DNA of 64,000 bases from Pelagomonas calceolata (Eukaryota > Sar > Pelagophyceae > Pelagomonadales > Pelagomonadaceae): positions 3,720,001 to 3,784,000 of the forward strand of contig CAKKNE010000001.1 of the NCBI GenBank assembly GCA_918797485.1, read 5' to 3'. Made by a program: the position numbers and the translations under genes. How positions within the stretch are numbered: the stretch's first letter is position 1; every line of letters starts with the position of its first letter. Shown here in pieces: positions 54,656 through 63,620 of the stretch. Below the pieces are notes generated by a model. It was not told where the DNA came from, searched no databases, and worked only from the letters and a program-made list of their open reading frames with translations.

Positions 54656-56017
54656 ATGCGCGCGCTCCTGCTAGGTATCCACCTCACCACCTCATATGCT
54701 CTCGTGGCCCCGCGCGGCGGCGCGCGCCGACTCACGTCCACCCAATTGCACGTCTTCAAGGAGCCCACCACGCCCAAGCCCGTCGAGGCTCCGAGAAGAC
54801 CCAAGTCCAAGCTCCGGCCGCGCGACCCGTCGCTCTACATGGAGCCGGTGCCCTTGGTGCCCGACGCCGAGGGCAACTGGGAGCCCCTCGTGAGCGAGAT
54901 CTGGACCGACGTCGAGAAGATGTCGAAATTGGCGGAGACGAATTTTAAAGCTGAGTTGAGCCGCTTCAGAGACTTCTGCGATCACTATAGAACCGCTAGA
55001 GGGACCATCGAGAGCAATGGCAGGACGCTATCCGCCCAGACGCGATTGTTCGACGTCGACTTCGACGACGCCGGGCCCATCCGCAAGACGAAGGACCACA
55101 AGTGGGTCCGGAAGCTCGCCAAGCGCGTCCACCCGATCGTCCTGGAGGAGTACGAGCAGGCGCTGAACCCGACGACGACGCGCAACGGCACCTGGGCCAC
55201 GCGCAAGCAGATCACGTGGTCGAACACGCAAGTCATGGCCGTTCGCGGTACGCCGTGGGACGCTCCCCCGACGGCAAGCGAGGAGGAGGAGGTCGCCGAC
55301 CCGAAGGCGGGCATGGACGAGGCCGCGCGCGATGCCGCGGCGGCGGCCGAGGAGATGAGTGCGGGCGACGGCGACGCGCCTACCCGGAGCACGCCTCCCG
55401 CGGAGGAGATGGTTTCTGTTGTGGAAGAACCGCCTCTGGATCCGACCCAGTACCAGCAGCTGTTGCTGCAGCAGGTCACGCCGCTGAAGACGGGGGTGTT
55501 GCGCTTCCCGCGCACAATGAAGGCTCTGGGCCGGTACGAAGCTACGTCTCCGCCGCCTCGCCACGTCATCATCTCGCGACTGCCTCCCGGTTGTTCTACT
55601 GAGCCTAGATCCGATTTACAAAACTTCCTGCTCACCACTCATATCCCTTTATCGGGCCAAGGCGAACTCACGTGCGGCGGCGAGACCGTGGCCTACGAAG
55701 AGGCGAAGCCGGTCGTCTTCGACAGCACGAGATCCTATTCGATCAAGAACACGGGCTCCGAAGATTTACTCTTATTACACGTCGACTTCTGGCACCCGGC
55801 GGTCACGGAGGACGAGAAGCAGATGCTGGCCTACTTCTGGATGCTCTGGCAGTTCGACCAGTACCATCCCAGCACCCGGGCCAAGTACACGCGCCGCGTC
55901 AACTTCCGGAAGGACCAGGAGCGCCGCGAGCGCGAGGAGCGGCGCAAGGCCATCAAGCGCTCGGACAAGAAGGACGGCGGCGGCGGCGGCGGCGGCGGCT
56001 CGATCGCGCGCAAGTAG
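54656..56017 (+). CDS. AspH-domain-like protein lacking one expected metal ligand, plastid-type N-terminus
   Basis: A protein of 453 residues. MRALLLGIHLTTSYALVAPR then GGARRLTSTQ looks like a signal plus transit peptide. The C-terminal third matches the aspartyl/asparaginyl beta-hydroxylase fold: LTTHIPLSGQGELTCGG (His near 327), AYEEAKPVVFDSTRSYSIKN, LLLLHVDFWHPAVTEDEKQM. In active family members the FDxSxxH segment carries the second histidine; here Tyr or Ser stand in its place, so metal binding is probably changed or lost. The middle (190-270) is acidic and disordered. The C-terminus is basic with a Gly run. An inactive binding module or altered chemistry are both possible. Confidence 0.7.
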   Translation: MRALLLGIHLTTSYALVAPRGGARRLTSTQLHVFKEPTTPKPVEAPRRPKSKLRPRDPSLYMEPVPLVPDAEGNWEPLVSEIWTDVEKMSKLAETNFKAELSRFRDFCDHYRTARGTIESNGRTLSAQTRLFDVDFDDAGPIRKTKDHKWVRKLAKRVHPIVLEEYEQALNPTTTRNGTWATRKQITWSNTQVMAVRGTPWDAPPTASEEEEVADPKAGMDEAARDAAAAAEEMSAGDGDAPTRSTPPAEEMVSVVEEPPLDPTQYQQLLLQQVTPLKTGVLRFPRTMKALGRYEATSPPPRHVIISRLPPGCSTEPRSDLQNFLLTTHIPLSGQGELTCGGETVAYEEAKPVVFDSTRSYSIKNTGSEDLLLLHVDFWHPAVTEDEKQMLAYFWMLWQFDQYHPSTRAKYTRRVNFRKDQERREREERRKAIKRSDKKDGGGGGGGGSIARK

Positions 56018-56252
56018 ATTACTAGTCGCCTCCTGTGCACATTAACTAACTAAACTTCATCTAGACCGGGCACTAGGGCTACTAGAGCCGTTTCTAGCAC
56101 GCGGCCAATAAACCCCGAACCTTTATCTAGATGCGCATGCGCGCTGCGGTGCGCGCCCGCTGCCGGACTTCTGAATTGTGCTCTGTGCTGGACGAATAGC
56201 TCACCGAACAGCTCACCGATCCTATGCTTGCTGTACATAGCCCGCCCATCTA

Positions 56253-57326
56253 ATGTTGTTCGTAGCCGCCAAGGTGGAGTCCATTGCCATTCTGCTGTGC
56301 CTCGGGGCAGCCCGGGCCGCCTGCGACCCTTCCTCATGGCCCGACTTAGACACACACGTTTGCGGTGGGTGCAAGGCGCTCGTGAACTGGAAGCCGTATG
56401 GTTCCACGTGCGGTGGCTACTGTTCCGGCATTGGCCTCACTTGCGTCGACGGTTGGGAGGAGGTTGGGGATGACGGATGTACCGAAGGAGAGAACCTCGG
56501 ATGCGACAGATCGTATTTTGGGACGGGCGACGCGATCTGTGAGTGCGCGGGCGACTACGACGAGGCGAACTACGGGGCCTGTAGACAATCCAACTGCCCG
56601 TGCCAGAGAGGGTTCAGGTTACCCGGGGACTGGGGCTGGGATGCCACGGCGGATATCAATTACGTCCGCACCAACGCGTTCATTGCTGCGGCGGTCAACT
56701 GCGCCTGCACCAGGTGCGGGCACTACGACTTCATCAAGGCTTGGCCTGCGTACGACGGGGGTTGTGGCATCGCCCAGACCGTCGTCGCAGACGGGTCTGC
56801 GGCGAGCCAAGTCGTGCTGAATTACTACCCGCTCGATGATTCGACCTGCGCGGCGACCCAGACGAAGGTACAAGCGTTTCCCGACGGCGTCTGCTTAGAC
56901 CCGCAGACAACGGCACTCCCCTTCGTGAAGTTTACGTGCTCGGCCGACGGCGCAACTTACGACTACGAAGCATACGGAGCCGACCCGAATTGCCAGGGCG
57001 CTGCCGACGCTGGGAGTGCCTTCGCGATCCCCACGCCCGGATGCGGCCTCAGCGCGGACCCTTCCGCCCCAGGAGAATCGTACATCTCGGCTGAATGTTT
57101 CGGGCCGGACTACAATTCGGACATGAGCTGCGGCGCCCCAGCCAACACCGTCGACGCGGGCAAAAAGCAGTCGTCGGGCCAGACAACCAGCAGCCGCCGC
57201 TCCAGAGCACTTGTCGCGGTCGTGGTCGCGGTCGCGGCGTTTGCCGGCGCTTGCTGCGCCGCGGCCGTCACTGTTCTACGCCTCCGCAAGTCGTCGGAGG
57301 CTACCGTCACGCCGGCGCGGCCCTGA
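56253..57326 (+). CDS. Cys-rich type I membrane protein
   Basis: A protein of 357 residues. Signal peptide at 1-22 (SIAILLCLGAARA). The first ectodomain block (about 37-100) contains WKPYGSTCGGYCSGIGLTCV, DGWEEVGDDGC, and TGDAICECAGDY, an even-Cys pattern seen repeatedly in stramenopile surface proteins (as I recall, W-E-E-x-x-D then S-D-A-I-C-E-C). About 28 Cys are spread over the ectodomain. A single helix near 320-345 (ALVAVVVAVAAFAGACCAAA) is followed by a 13-residue basic tail. It is probably a cell-surface or extracellular-matrix protein; the ligand is unknown. Confidence 0.8.
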   Translation: MLFVAAKVESIAILLCLGAARAACDPSSWPDLDTHVCGGCKALVNWKPYGSTCGGYCSGIGLTCVDGWEEVGDDGCTEGENLGCDRSYFGTGDAICECAGDYDEANYGACRQSNCPCQRGFRLPGDWGWDATADINYVRTNAFIAAAVNCACTRCGHYDFIKAWPAYDGGCGIAQTVVADGSAASQVVLNYYPLDDSTCAATQTKVQAFPDGVCLDPQTTALPFVKFTCSADGATYDYEAYGADPNCQGAADAGSAFAIPTPGCGLSADPSAPGESYISAECFGPDYNSDMSCGAPANTVDAGKKQSSGQTTSSRRSRALVAVVVAVAAFAGACCAAAVTVLRLRKSSEATVTPARP

Positions 57327-57463
57327 TATTTCGATGTCCTTCCTTCTTTCACCTCGCCGTCATCGCCCGCCGCCACTCCGATATGTAGTCTTGTATAAAT
57401 AGCTATTTATTAAGATTACCTACCGCAGCGAGCGTGCGGAATTGTGCAGAATGTGCAATAAGG

Positions 57464-58111
57464 TCAGCCGCCGCGCTCGCCGTCCGGCGACGCGCTGCAG
57501 CAGACCCAGTGGGACCAGGCGCACCGCGTGGGCTCCGGCGGCGGTGGCACAATTGGTGCGGACCGCTTTGCCCAAACTCCGACGACCGCGTCGGCCGAGC
57601 GCGACGAGCGGAGCGGCTCGTCGCCTCTCGCGAGCTCCAACCGACCCGGAGGCGTACTTTCAACGCCGTCGGGCGACCAGTAGGACAAAGGGTCCTCGCG
57701 GCTCTCGGACCGCTTCTTGAGAATAGAACGATGAGGAGGACAAGACGCGCTCTTCTCCTCGAGCAGAGGCGACGGCGGCTCGGGCTCGAGCTCGAACTGA
57801 TCCCCGGGCGATCTTCCTAAATCTTTGAGTGATGGAGGTCGTGAACTCCCCTTCAGACCACGCAGCTGCCGCGCCTTCCGCCGCGCCCCGAGCCAGGCCG
57901 CCCGGATCCGGCGCTCGTGCGGATCTAAGAGAGCGTGGAGGTCCTCGGTCGACGACTCGCACAATGAACCCGCGAGGTGGAGCCGCGGCGGCACGCTTGG
58001 CGCGGTTTCCGAAGGCGACGGGAGCTCGTCAAGGTTCGTCTGCGTCGGCGAGAGCGCCGACGGGGCCATGGCGTCGCCGACGTCGCAGTAGAGGCCGAAG
58101 ACGGCGCTCAT
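57464..58111 (-). CDS. Hypothetical protein, disordered
   Basis: A protein of 215 residues from MSAVFGLYCDVGDAMAPSAL. It is Pro/Ser-rich with a charged helix near 60-90 (DPHERRIRAAWLGARRKARQ). A short motif SCPPHRSILKKRSES could be a phosphorylation or docking site. No family was recognised. The opposite strand gives Arg-rich frames of lower quality. It is convergent with the Cys-rich gene (137 bp apart), and a CTAG-ended element lies 137 bp upstream of its start. Confidence 0.5.
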   Translation of the reverse strand: MSAVFGLYCDVGDAMAPSALSPTQTNLDELPSPSETAPSVPPRLHLAGSLCESSTEDLHALLDPHERRIRAAWLGARRKARQLRGLKGSSRPPSLKDLGRSPGDQFELEPEPPSPLLEEKSASCPPHRSILKKRSESREDPLSYWSPDGVESTPPGRLELARGDEPLRSSRSADAVVGVWAKRSAPIVPPPPEPTRCAWSHWVCCSASPDGERGG

Positions 58112-58247
58112 AGCCGATGTTCTGTCCCTAGGTGCTGGCAGATGGCGGGCGAATCGCCGCGTTATTTACAGTTTTTGTGCACGGCGCTGCGCTCAAGCCG
58201 TTGGATAGGCCGTCAGCTCGCTGGGCCAGTGGTCGGCGCGTCCGAAA

Positions 58248-58268
58248 CTAGCGGCGTCGGCAGGCTAG
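58248..58268. promoter_or_regulatory. CTAG-ended element, diverged copy
   Basis: A 21-bp element starts CTAGCGGCG and ends GGCTAG, so only the left half matches well. It lies 137 bp before the start at 58111. The rest of the 605-bp gap 58112-58716 shows no gene, repeat or motif that I can support. Confidence 0.4.
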
Positions 58269-58716
58269 GCGACGATTTGAAGAGGTTCAGGCGATCTGTG
58301 CCTAATGCGGCCCTTAGATCTCCAGCGCGGCCGCGAAATTGCACGTGAGGCAAGTCAGCACCAGCGAGAAGAGATGCCAAGCAACAGCTGACCCGTTTAT
58401 GGGCTGACCGTGCCGTACTCGTGTGGAATCGAGCAGTTCCGCCCAGCTCGCCGGGAGTTGGAGGAGCACGGGGTGGGGTGCGATTCCCCCCAGAACACCA
58501 TCTGTCCGCGCCTCCCGGACGAGCTGAAAGAGGAGACCCCCGATTTGCCGAAAACCCGGGTGGTTTAGAGACGCGCGGTGTCTCCCCCTCCCCACTGGAC
58601 CCCAGGGACTTCGCCCACTAGTCCTAGCAGCACCGTGACAACATAGATGCCAAAGATAGGAAAGCACTTTAACTTAGCAGGCAAGGGGGAAAGGCAAGGG
58701 CGTATGTACAGAAGCT

Positions 58717-60432
58717 TCAAGCGCAGCGCCGGAGCGCCAATATAAAGACGGACCGCTCCGTCTTCGGGTAGACGAGGAGGTAGCGGTCGGCGACGGCGAC
58801 GCCGCCGTCGGTGCGGTAGGCGAAGTCTCTAGGATTCAAATCAAACTCCACGAGCGCCGGCTTGTCTCCACCTCGCCGCTCCGCCGCCGCGAGCACCCGA
58901 GCTCGTTGTGCTGCTAAAGCAACAGCTTCTCGACGAATCGTAGCCAGGTTGGCGTACAAAAATCGAGCCGCGGACCAGGTCCCCAACACGCGTCGCAAGG
59001 GCGCCGCGTGGACGGTGCAACGTTCTCCGAAGAAACTTGTGAAGGAAGCAACATCCCGAAACTCAGGAGAAGGCGGCGGCTGCTGCGCCTCCACGTCCAT
59101 CTTGGGTTTGGTACGAGCGCCTCGTTGGCGTTTGGGGGGTTGTATCTCGACTTGCGGCTCCTCTTTACTGCCTTCCACCACTTTTAAAACAGAATCTCTG
59201 AGCACGGATAGGACCCTACTCAAATGTCCGGCCGCCGACCAGGGGCTCCAAGGTAAGTGTTTCGCGAATCTCGAAGAGCCTGGTGCCTTGGCGTCGGCGC
59301 AAGCCGGCGCCTCGACGCAGACGCAGACGTCGTCGAGCGAAACGCCGCGCGCTTCTAAACCGAGTAAGGCGTCCCGCAAGTCCGGCGAGCAAGCTGGTTT
59401 CAATAATCCAGATTCATCTCTCACAGCATAATCATGTAATGTGGCACCGCGCGCGGTGGCCACCGCTCTAGCCCGCCACCGCTCCTTCCTCAAACTTCGA
59501 GCACCCGCACCGTTCGCCAGGTATGCGCATCTAGCATGAAAAGCTTTTTTGGCGGCCCTGGGCCCGTCGTCGCCGTCGCCGCGGTCGTCGCAGAGCTCGA
59601 GCAGTAGTCGCACCTCCGGCGCCGCCGCTTTGAGTCGGAAACAACTCCGTAGAGCGCTCGACGCGAGCTGGGCGCAGGCGTCGGCTCGCGCGTTCTCGAA
59701 GACGTCGTCCCGGACCTCAGTATTCAAAGCTAGTCGTTGATAACCGGACCGGTGCGGCGCCACCGGCGCTTTAGGCGCTTTGACAGCCAAGTCAAACACA
59801 GGAGCCGTCCGGCACGGCGAGGTCCCTTCCAACCGCCCGTAGCACGTCGCCGCGCCCCAATCATCATTCCCGCCACTGTCCTTGCGCGCCAGGGGCATGG
59901 TCGGCGGCCCTCGACATAAATCCATGTCGTCCGTCGTCCTTGGGCTGGTCGGTGTCTTCTCCGGCGTCTTCGCGCCGTCGACCGATTGACCGGATAGTCT
60001 AGCTCTAAACCACCTCGCTAGGTGTAGAGCCGCCGCTCTCGTAGCGGGATCCGCGCCTTCTAGAGAGGACAAAGGTGCACAGAGCGCCACGGCGCCGCAG
60101 TCCGCGAGGAGATCGCTCTCGGCTCGTAATTCCTCGGTCCCTTCCGTAGCATCGAAGGTAGGTTCCGGTTCGACCTCCGCCGCGACGGCCGGCGCCATGG
60201 CTACTACACTTGGACCTAGTGGAGCCGGTAGAGGGAGTTGGGCCTGCCGCCGGTCATCGCTCCGGAAACACACGCCGCCGCCCGCGCTTCGCTTCGGCAG
60301 CGGCGCGACGCGCGCGCACGGCCCGTTCTGGACGATATCATCGTCCAGCAAGGCCTCCATCCAGCCGTTCTCCTCCGGTAAAAACGCTCCATCTAACACC
60401 TCCCAGGGCGGCAGCTCCTCCGTCGCTGCCAT
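58717..60432 (-). CDS. Hypothetical protein, 571 residues
   Basis: The ATG at 60432 is preferred over the preceding GTG. The N-terminus is acidic and hydrophobic (TEELPPWEVLDGAFLPEENG) and could be a docking or activation segment. Residues about 240-330 are helical and Ala-rich (ARADACAQLASSALRSCFRL). The middle carries a basic patch PPKRQRGARTKPKM. The C-terminal 80 residues are more structured (RVLGTWSAARFLYANLATIR, FDLNPRDFAYRTDGGVAVAD, RYLLVYPKTERSVFILALRR). No family was recognised; a nuclear regulatory protein is possible. It ends far from its neighbour. It is divergent from the transporter gene over 493 bp. Confidence 0.65.
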   Translation of the reverse strand: MAATEELPPWEVLDGAFLPEENGWMEALLDDDIVQNGPCARVAPLPKRSAGGGVCFRSDDRRQAQLPLPAPLGPSVVAMAPAVAAEVEPEPTFDATEGTEELRAESDLLADCGAVALCAPLSSLEGADPATRAAALHLARWFRARLSGQSVDGAKTPEKTPTSPRTTDDMDLCRGPPTMPLARKDSGGNDDWGAATCYGRLEGTSPCRTAPVFDLAVKAPKAPVAPHRSGYQRLALNTEVRDDVFENARADACAQLASSALRSCFRLKAAAPEVRLLLELCDDRGDGDDGPRAAKKAFHARCAYLANGAGARSLRKERWRARAVATARGATLHDYAVRDESGLLKPACSPDLRDALLGLEARGVSLDDVCVCVEAPACADAKAPGSSRFAKHLPWSPWSAAGHLSRVLSVLRDSVLKVVEGSKEEPQVEIQPPKRQRGARTKPKMDVEAQQPPPSPEFRDVASFTSFFGERCTVHAAPLRRVLGTWSAARFLYANLATIRREAVALAAQRARVLAAAERRGGDKPALVEFDLNPRDFAYRTDGGVAVADRYLLVYPKTERSVFILALRRCA

Positions 60433-60760
60433 CACTGGTTATTCGCCTGTTTTTAGATTAGGGTGGAGCAGGAAGGGAGCTCCACCGCGCTTGCTATGGG
60501 GTTGAGGCCAGGCTGCCTTACTCACTCCTGCACCGGCGGGCCGCCGTTGTCACGTAATCGCCGCGGCGAATACCCAGCGCTTGCTCAGACAAGTGAAGTG
60601 CATCGCTCTAGTCGGGTCCGGTTGCGCGGGGAGCGATCGCTGCCTCTGATGGGGGAGCGCGTCGCGTGTCCATCGCAAACCCGCAGGGATCGCGCGGGTA
60701 TCTCATTATCCTACTAGCCGAAGGCCCTCATTTCGATGGGGAGAGACGAGGCCATCCTCG

Positions 60761-60802
60761 CACGCACGGCAGCCCAATCACCACGCACGGCAGCCCAACT
60801 AC
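60761..60802 (+). promoter_or_regulatory. Two tandem 21-bp units carrying GGCAGCC before transporter gene
   Basis: CACGCACGGCAGCCCAA occurs twice, 21 bp apart (GGCAGCC at 60768-60774 and 60789-60795), with a third partial unit after. It lies about 130-160 bp before the ATG at 60926. Nothing else was seen in 60433-60925. Confidence 0.5.
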
Positions 60803-60925
60803 CGCGCACGCCGCGGCCTCGTGGCCCACCAGCCGTAGCACGCAGCCCGACGGGCACGCCACGCTGCTGCTGCTTAGTATACGTGCATCCGGCACTGCCC
60901 TGCACGCCGCCGACGCGCAGACACC

Positions 60926-62323
60926 ATGGAAGCGGCGCCGCTCCTCGACGATGGAGCACCGACGTACTACGACGGCGTAGTACCGCCGAGACGCCGCAAG
61001 CTCCGCCGCGGCATTCGAGCACTCGCCGCGACTACGCTCCTAGGCGCCGCCGTCATGATACACGGTACTTCTCGTACAACTCAGTTAGATGCATTATCAA
61101 CGACGACCGAGGTTCTGAAAGATGAGCCCCTCGACTGGGGCCTCGGGCTCCTAGCGCGATTGCTAGTACTGTTATCAATCTACCTCCTGGTTGTAGAGGT
61201 TAGACTCCCAGCATCCGTAACCGGAGAGGTGGAAGCGTCGTACGTGAAAGTCGAGGAAGAGTTAGATGATGAGGAGCCTCCATCCATCCTAGAGATATGT
61301 GTCTACGTGGCCATCTACATGGCTGCCGCGATCGGTATCGTGTACCTCAACGCCTACATCCTGACGCAGTGGCCCTGGGCCGCGACGCTGACCATGCTGC
61401 AGATGGTCTTTTGTAGTATCGCGGCTCGGATATGCGTCCTCGGTGGTCTAGCGGATCCTACGTCCGTGGGTATGACGTGGCGGTTATACATAAAAATAGT
61501 GATCCCATTAGCATTGTTGTACTGCTTCTATCTATATGGTAGTAACGCGGTCTACGACTACCTCCAGGTCGGCTACATCCAGCTGCTCAAGCCGGGCCAG
61601 ATGGTCGGCGTGTATATCTTATTGCTGTTATGTGGCAAAGAAAGAATGGCCACAAGACCGTTACTGAACATGCTTATTATCACGGGCGGCGTGCTCGTCG
61701 CGACGCTCGCCGGCGCCGAGATCAGCGGCTGGTCGACGTGGGGCTTCGTGCTCATGATGACGTCCAATGCGTGTTACTCGTTATATTTAGTTGGACAACA
61801 GTTAGCTTTGTCAACGGCACTGTCAGATAAATCCTCAAAAATGGACGCGGTGACGAACGTCTACTTCCTAGGACCTCCTACCGCTTGTTTCCTGGCGGTG
61901 ACCGCGCTGTGTTCGGAATGGACGCAGCCGTCCTTCGATTTGCAGGGCATGTCGTGGTGGGTGTTAGTCGCGGACGGCGCGCTGGCCTTCTCGCTCAATT
62001 TGATCCAGATCACTATATTAAAAAGACTGTCGGCGTTGACGTACATGTTCGCGGGCTACGCGAAGGGTTTCTTGACGGTCGCCATCTCCGTGCTCTTTTA
62101 TCATGAAGAGGTCGATGGTCTGGAGATCTTCGGGTACGTCGTGATGTTAATAGGTCAGTTCATCTGGTCGTTGCGGAAGATTCGGCTGCGGGGGCCGCCG
62201 TTGCCGGAAATCGATCATGGTCTTCGTATCAAGCTCGGCTTGGTCGGGGTTTTGGGATTGGTGGTCTTGGTGCTTTCTTTGACGGTGTCCGGGTGTATAT
62301 TCTTCCCGTGCCAGGCGGGGTAA
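60926..62323 (+). CDS. Drug/metabolite-transporter superfamily protein, TPT/SLC35-type
   Basis: A protein of 465 residues with about ten hydrophobic helices. A cytosolic N-terminus and an N-terminal helix (LLARLLVLLSIYLLVVEV) precede the EamA/TPT core starting near 120 (EICVYVAIYMAAAIGIVYLN). Characteristic segments are LLYCFYLYGSNAVYDYLQVG, YIQLLKPGQMVGVYILLLL, ATLAGAEISGWSTWGFVLMM and SALTYMFAGYAKGFLTVAIS. This order matches GDP-sugar/triose-phosphate translocators: a sugar-phosphate or nucleotide-sugar antiporter of Golgi or plastid membranes. The substrate cannot be set; no plastid presequence is evident, so Golgi is slightly favoured. Confidence 0.88.
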   Translation: MEAAPLLDDGAPTYYDGVVPPRRRKLRRGIRALAATTLLGAAVMIHGTSRTTQLDALSTTTEVLKDEPLDWGLGLLARLLVLLSIYLLVVEVRLPASVTGEVEASYVKVEEELDDEEPPSILEICVYVAIYMAAAIGIVYLNAYILTQWPWAATLTMLQMVFCSIAARICVLGGLADPTSVGMTWRLYIKIVIPLALLYCFYLYGSNAVYDYLQVGYIQLLKPGQMVGVYILLLLCGKERMATRPLLNMLIITGGVLVATLAGAEISGWSTWGFVLMMTSNACYSLYLVGQQLALSTALSDKSSKMDAVTNVYFLGPPTACFLAVTALCSEWTQPSFDLQGMSWWVLVADGALAFSLNLIQITILKRLSALTYMFAGYAKGFLTVAISVLFYHEEVDGLEIFGYVVMLIGQFIWSLRKIRLRGPPLPEIDHGLRIKLGLVGVLGLVVLVLSLTVSGCIFFPCQAG

Positions 62324-62383
62324 GTTATGTTTTGTAGTTCTGCCTTTTCCCATGCCCCGTCGACGGTGCGTCGGTGGCGTGCT

Positions 62384-62545
62384 GGCTCGGAGAGATACGT
62401 CGATTTCCACTGGATTTTCCAGTCTCGGGCTGCACCGACTACAACCGACTACATACACATCCGAGGCATCGCACGAGCCGAAGAATGGAGATCGGCGTAT
62501 CTTCCCGGGCTGTATCCACCCCGAGAGTCCCTACGAACTATCCAT
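62384..62545. repeat. Foldback repeat (MITE-like) between transporter and FAM177-like genes
   Basis: The left arm CTCGGAGAGATACGTCGATT TCC (62386-62408) is matched by the reverse complement of the right arm around 62491-62512 (CCCGGGAAGATACGCCGATC), making a hairpin of about 160 bp with imperfect arms. The left arm and the next 30 bp are shared with 29263-29312. No target duplication could be defined. It occupies most of the 352-bp gap 62324-62675. Confidence 0.65.
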
Positions 62546-62675
62546 CCGCCAGCACGCCGCCGACGGCCCGACGCGACGCACACACACAATCTATAGCATA
62601 TATTTTGTAGTTAGTCTTACACAAGTCGCCGAACTGCGTCGACGGCGTCCCGCCCCTACGCCATCGCCGCGTGGC

Positions 62676-63155
62676 TCAGTGCTCGACGTCGCCCTGTTCC
62701 CGCCTAGCCGCCGCCTCCGCCGCCTGCCTCTCAGCCAAAGCCCGCTCCGCGAGCATGCGCCGTTGCGAATCTTCCAGTTTACGTTGCTTCTCGCGCCGCT
62801 CCTCGTCCCGCTGCGCGTCGATGACCCACTGGTACTTCGACTCGGTAAGGCCAAACAAATTCGCGACGACCTCCCCCACAAATTCCGCACCCCGCAAGTT
62901 CTTCTCGTAGAGCCACCAGAAGCGCTGTCGACACCGCTCCTTCAAGGAATCGGGCCTTTCCTGCCCCTCCTCCCAGTAGTAGGGCCCGAACTCCCAGTCC
63001 GTGGCCATCCACTCTTCGAATCGTTCGAGGCGGTTCGGCTCCCTCGCCGGTTCTTCGGGTTCCTTAATGAGGAAGGGGTCGGGCTCGCCGCGGGCGATGG
63101 CCTCCCGCCGCTCCTGCTCCTGGCGCTGGACCATGGCGAAGACGGTCTCGGCCAT
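62676..63155 (-). CDS. FAM177-like small protein
   Basis: The start was placed at the ATG at 63155 (MAETVFAMVQRQEQERREAI), giving 159 residues; upstream codons of the longer frame are not protein-like. The conserved block is GAEFVGEVVANLFGLTESKY then QWVIDAQRDEERREK, which follows the FAM177 pattern (GE-x-x-A-x-x-x-G-[IL]-[ST]-x-x-K-Y-Q-x-x-I-D) and is followed, as in that family, by a long charged helix. Before it lies FEEWMATDWEFGPYYWEEGQ. FAM177A1 is a Golgi-associated protein in animals; conservation of role in algae is unknown. Three GGCTGCC motifs lie 40-110 bp upstream. Confidence 0.68.
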   Translation of the reverse strand: MAETVFAMVQRQEQERREAIARGEPDPFLIKEPEEPAREPNRLERFEEWMATDWEFGPYYWEEGQERPDSLKERCRQRFWWLYEKNLRGAEFVGEVVANLFGLTESKYQWVIDAQRDEERREKQRKLEDSQRRMLAERALAERQAAEAAARREQGDVEH

Positions 63156-63195
63156 GGTTTTTATAGTGTTGTGCTTTGCTGGTTGGGCAGCTAGG

Positions 63196-63264
63196 GGCTG
63201 CCGACGGCGTGGTGCGGGCTGCCTGCTGAGTGGTTGCCGCGCGTGTTTTGGCTTCTTGGCTGCC
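63196..63264. promoter_or_regulatory. Three GGCTGCC motifs upstream of FAM177-like gene
   Basis: GGCTGCC occurs at 63196-63202, 63217-63223 and 63258-63264, 41-110 bp before the minus-strand start at 63155. Further into the same gap, ATACTAG at 63502-63508 closes a degenerate CTAG-ended element about 110 bp before the right-edge gene. Confidence 0.5.
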
Positions 63265-63620
63265 CGATGGCGTTTCGGTGCACGGATTTTGATCTTTGCC
63301 GGACAGCCGCGGACGCCGGCAGACGCGGGGCGGTGGCGAGCCAAATTCCACAGAAAGGGAAACGTCCTTGTTTGTACGTGTGCAGCCACGTCTCTCAGCG
63401 CTGGAAAATGAGCCTTGTGGTCTTGGCGAGCTCTTTTATGTGTCGCAGTCAGCGCGCTCTGTCCTGCAATTACTGTGAGCGACGCCTCTCGTATGCGCCG
63501 CATACTAGTTGCGCACCAACGCAGCCTCGCGCAGCCTCACCTACGGGTCCAGCGCAAGGACAAGAGCAACTTTCCCGGCGAAAAACGGTGCCGCGGCGCC
63601 CGTTTGGACCGAACGTCAGC

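Noticed and set aside
58314-58667. 117-residue minus-strand frame in the 58-kb gap
   Set aside because: No recognisable pattern, poor codon style, and no supporting neighbour.
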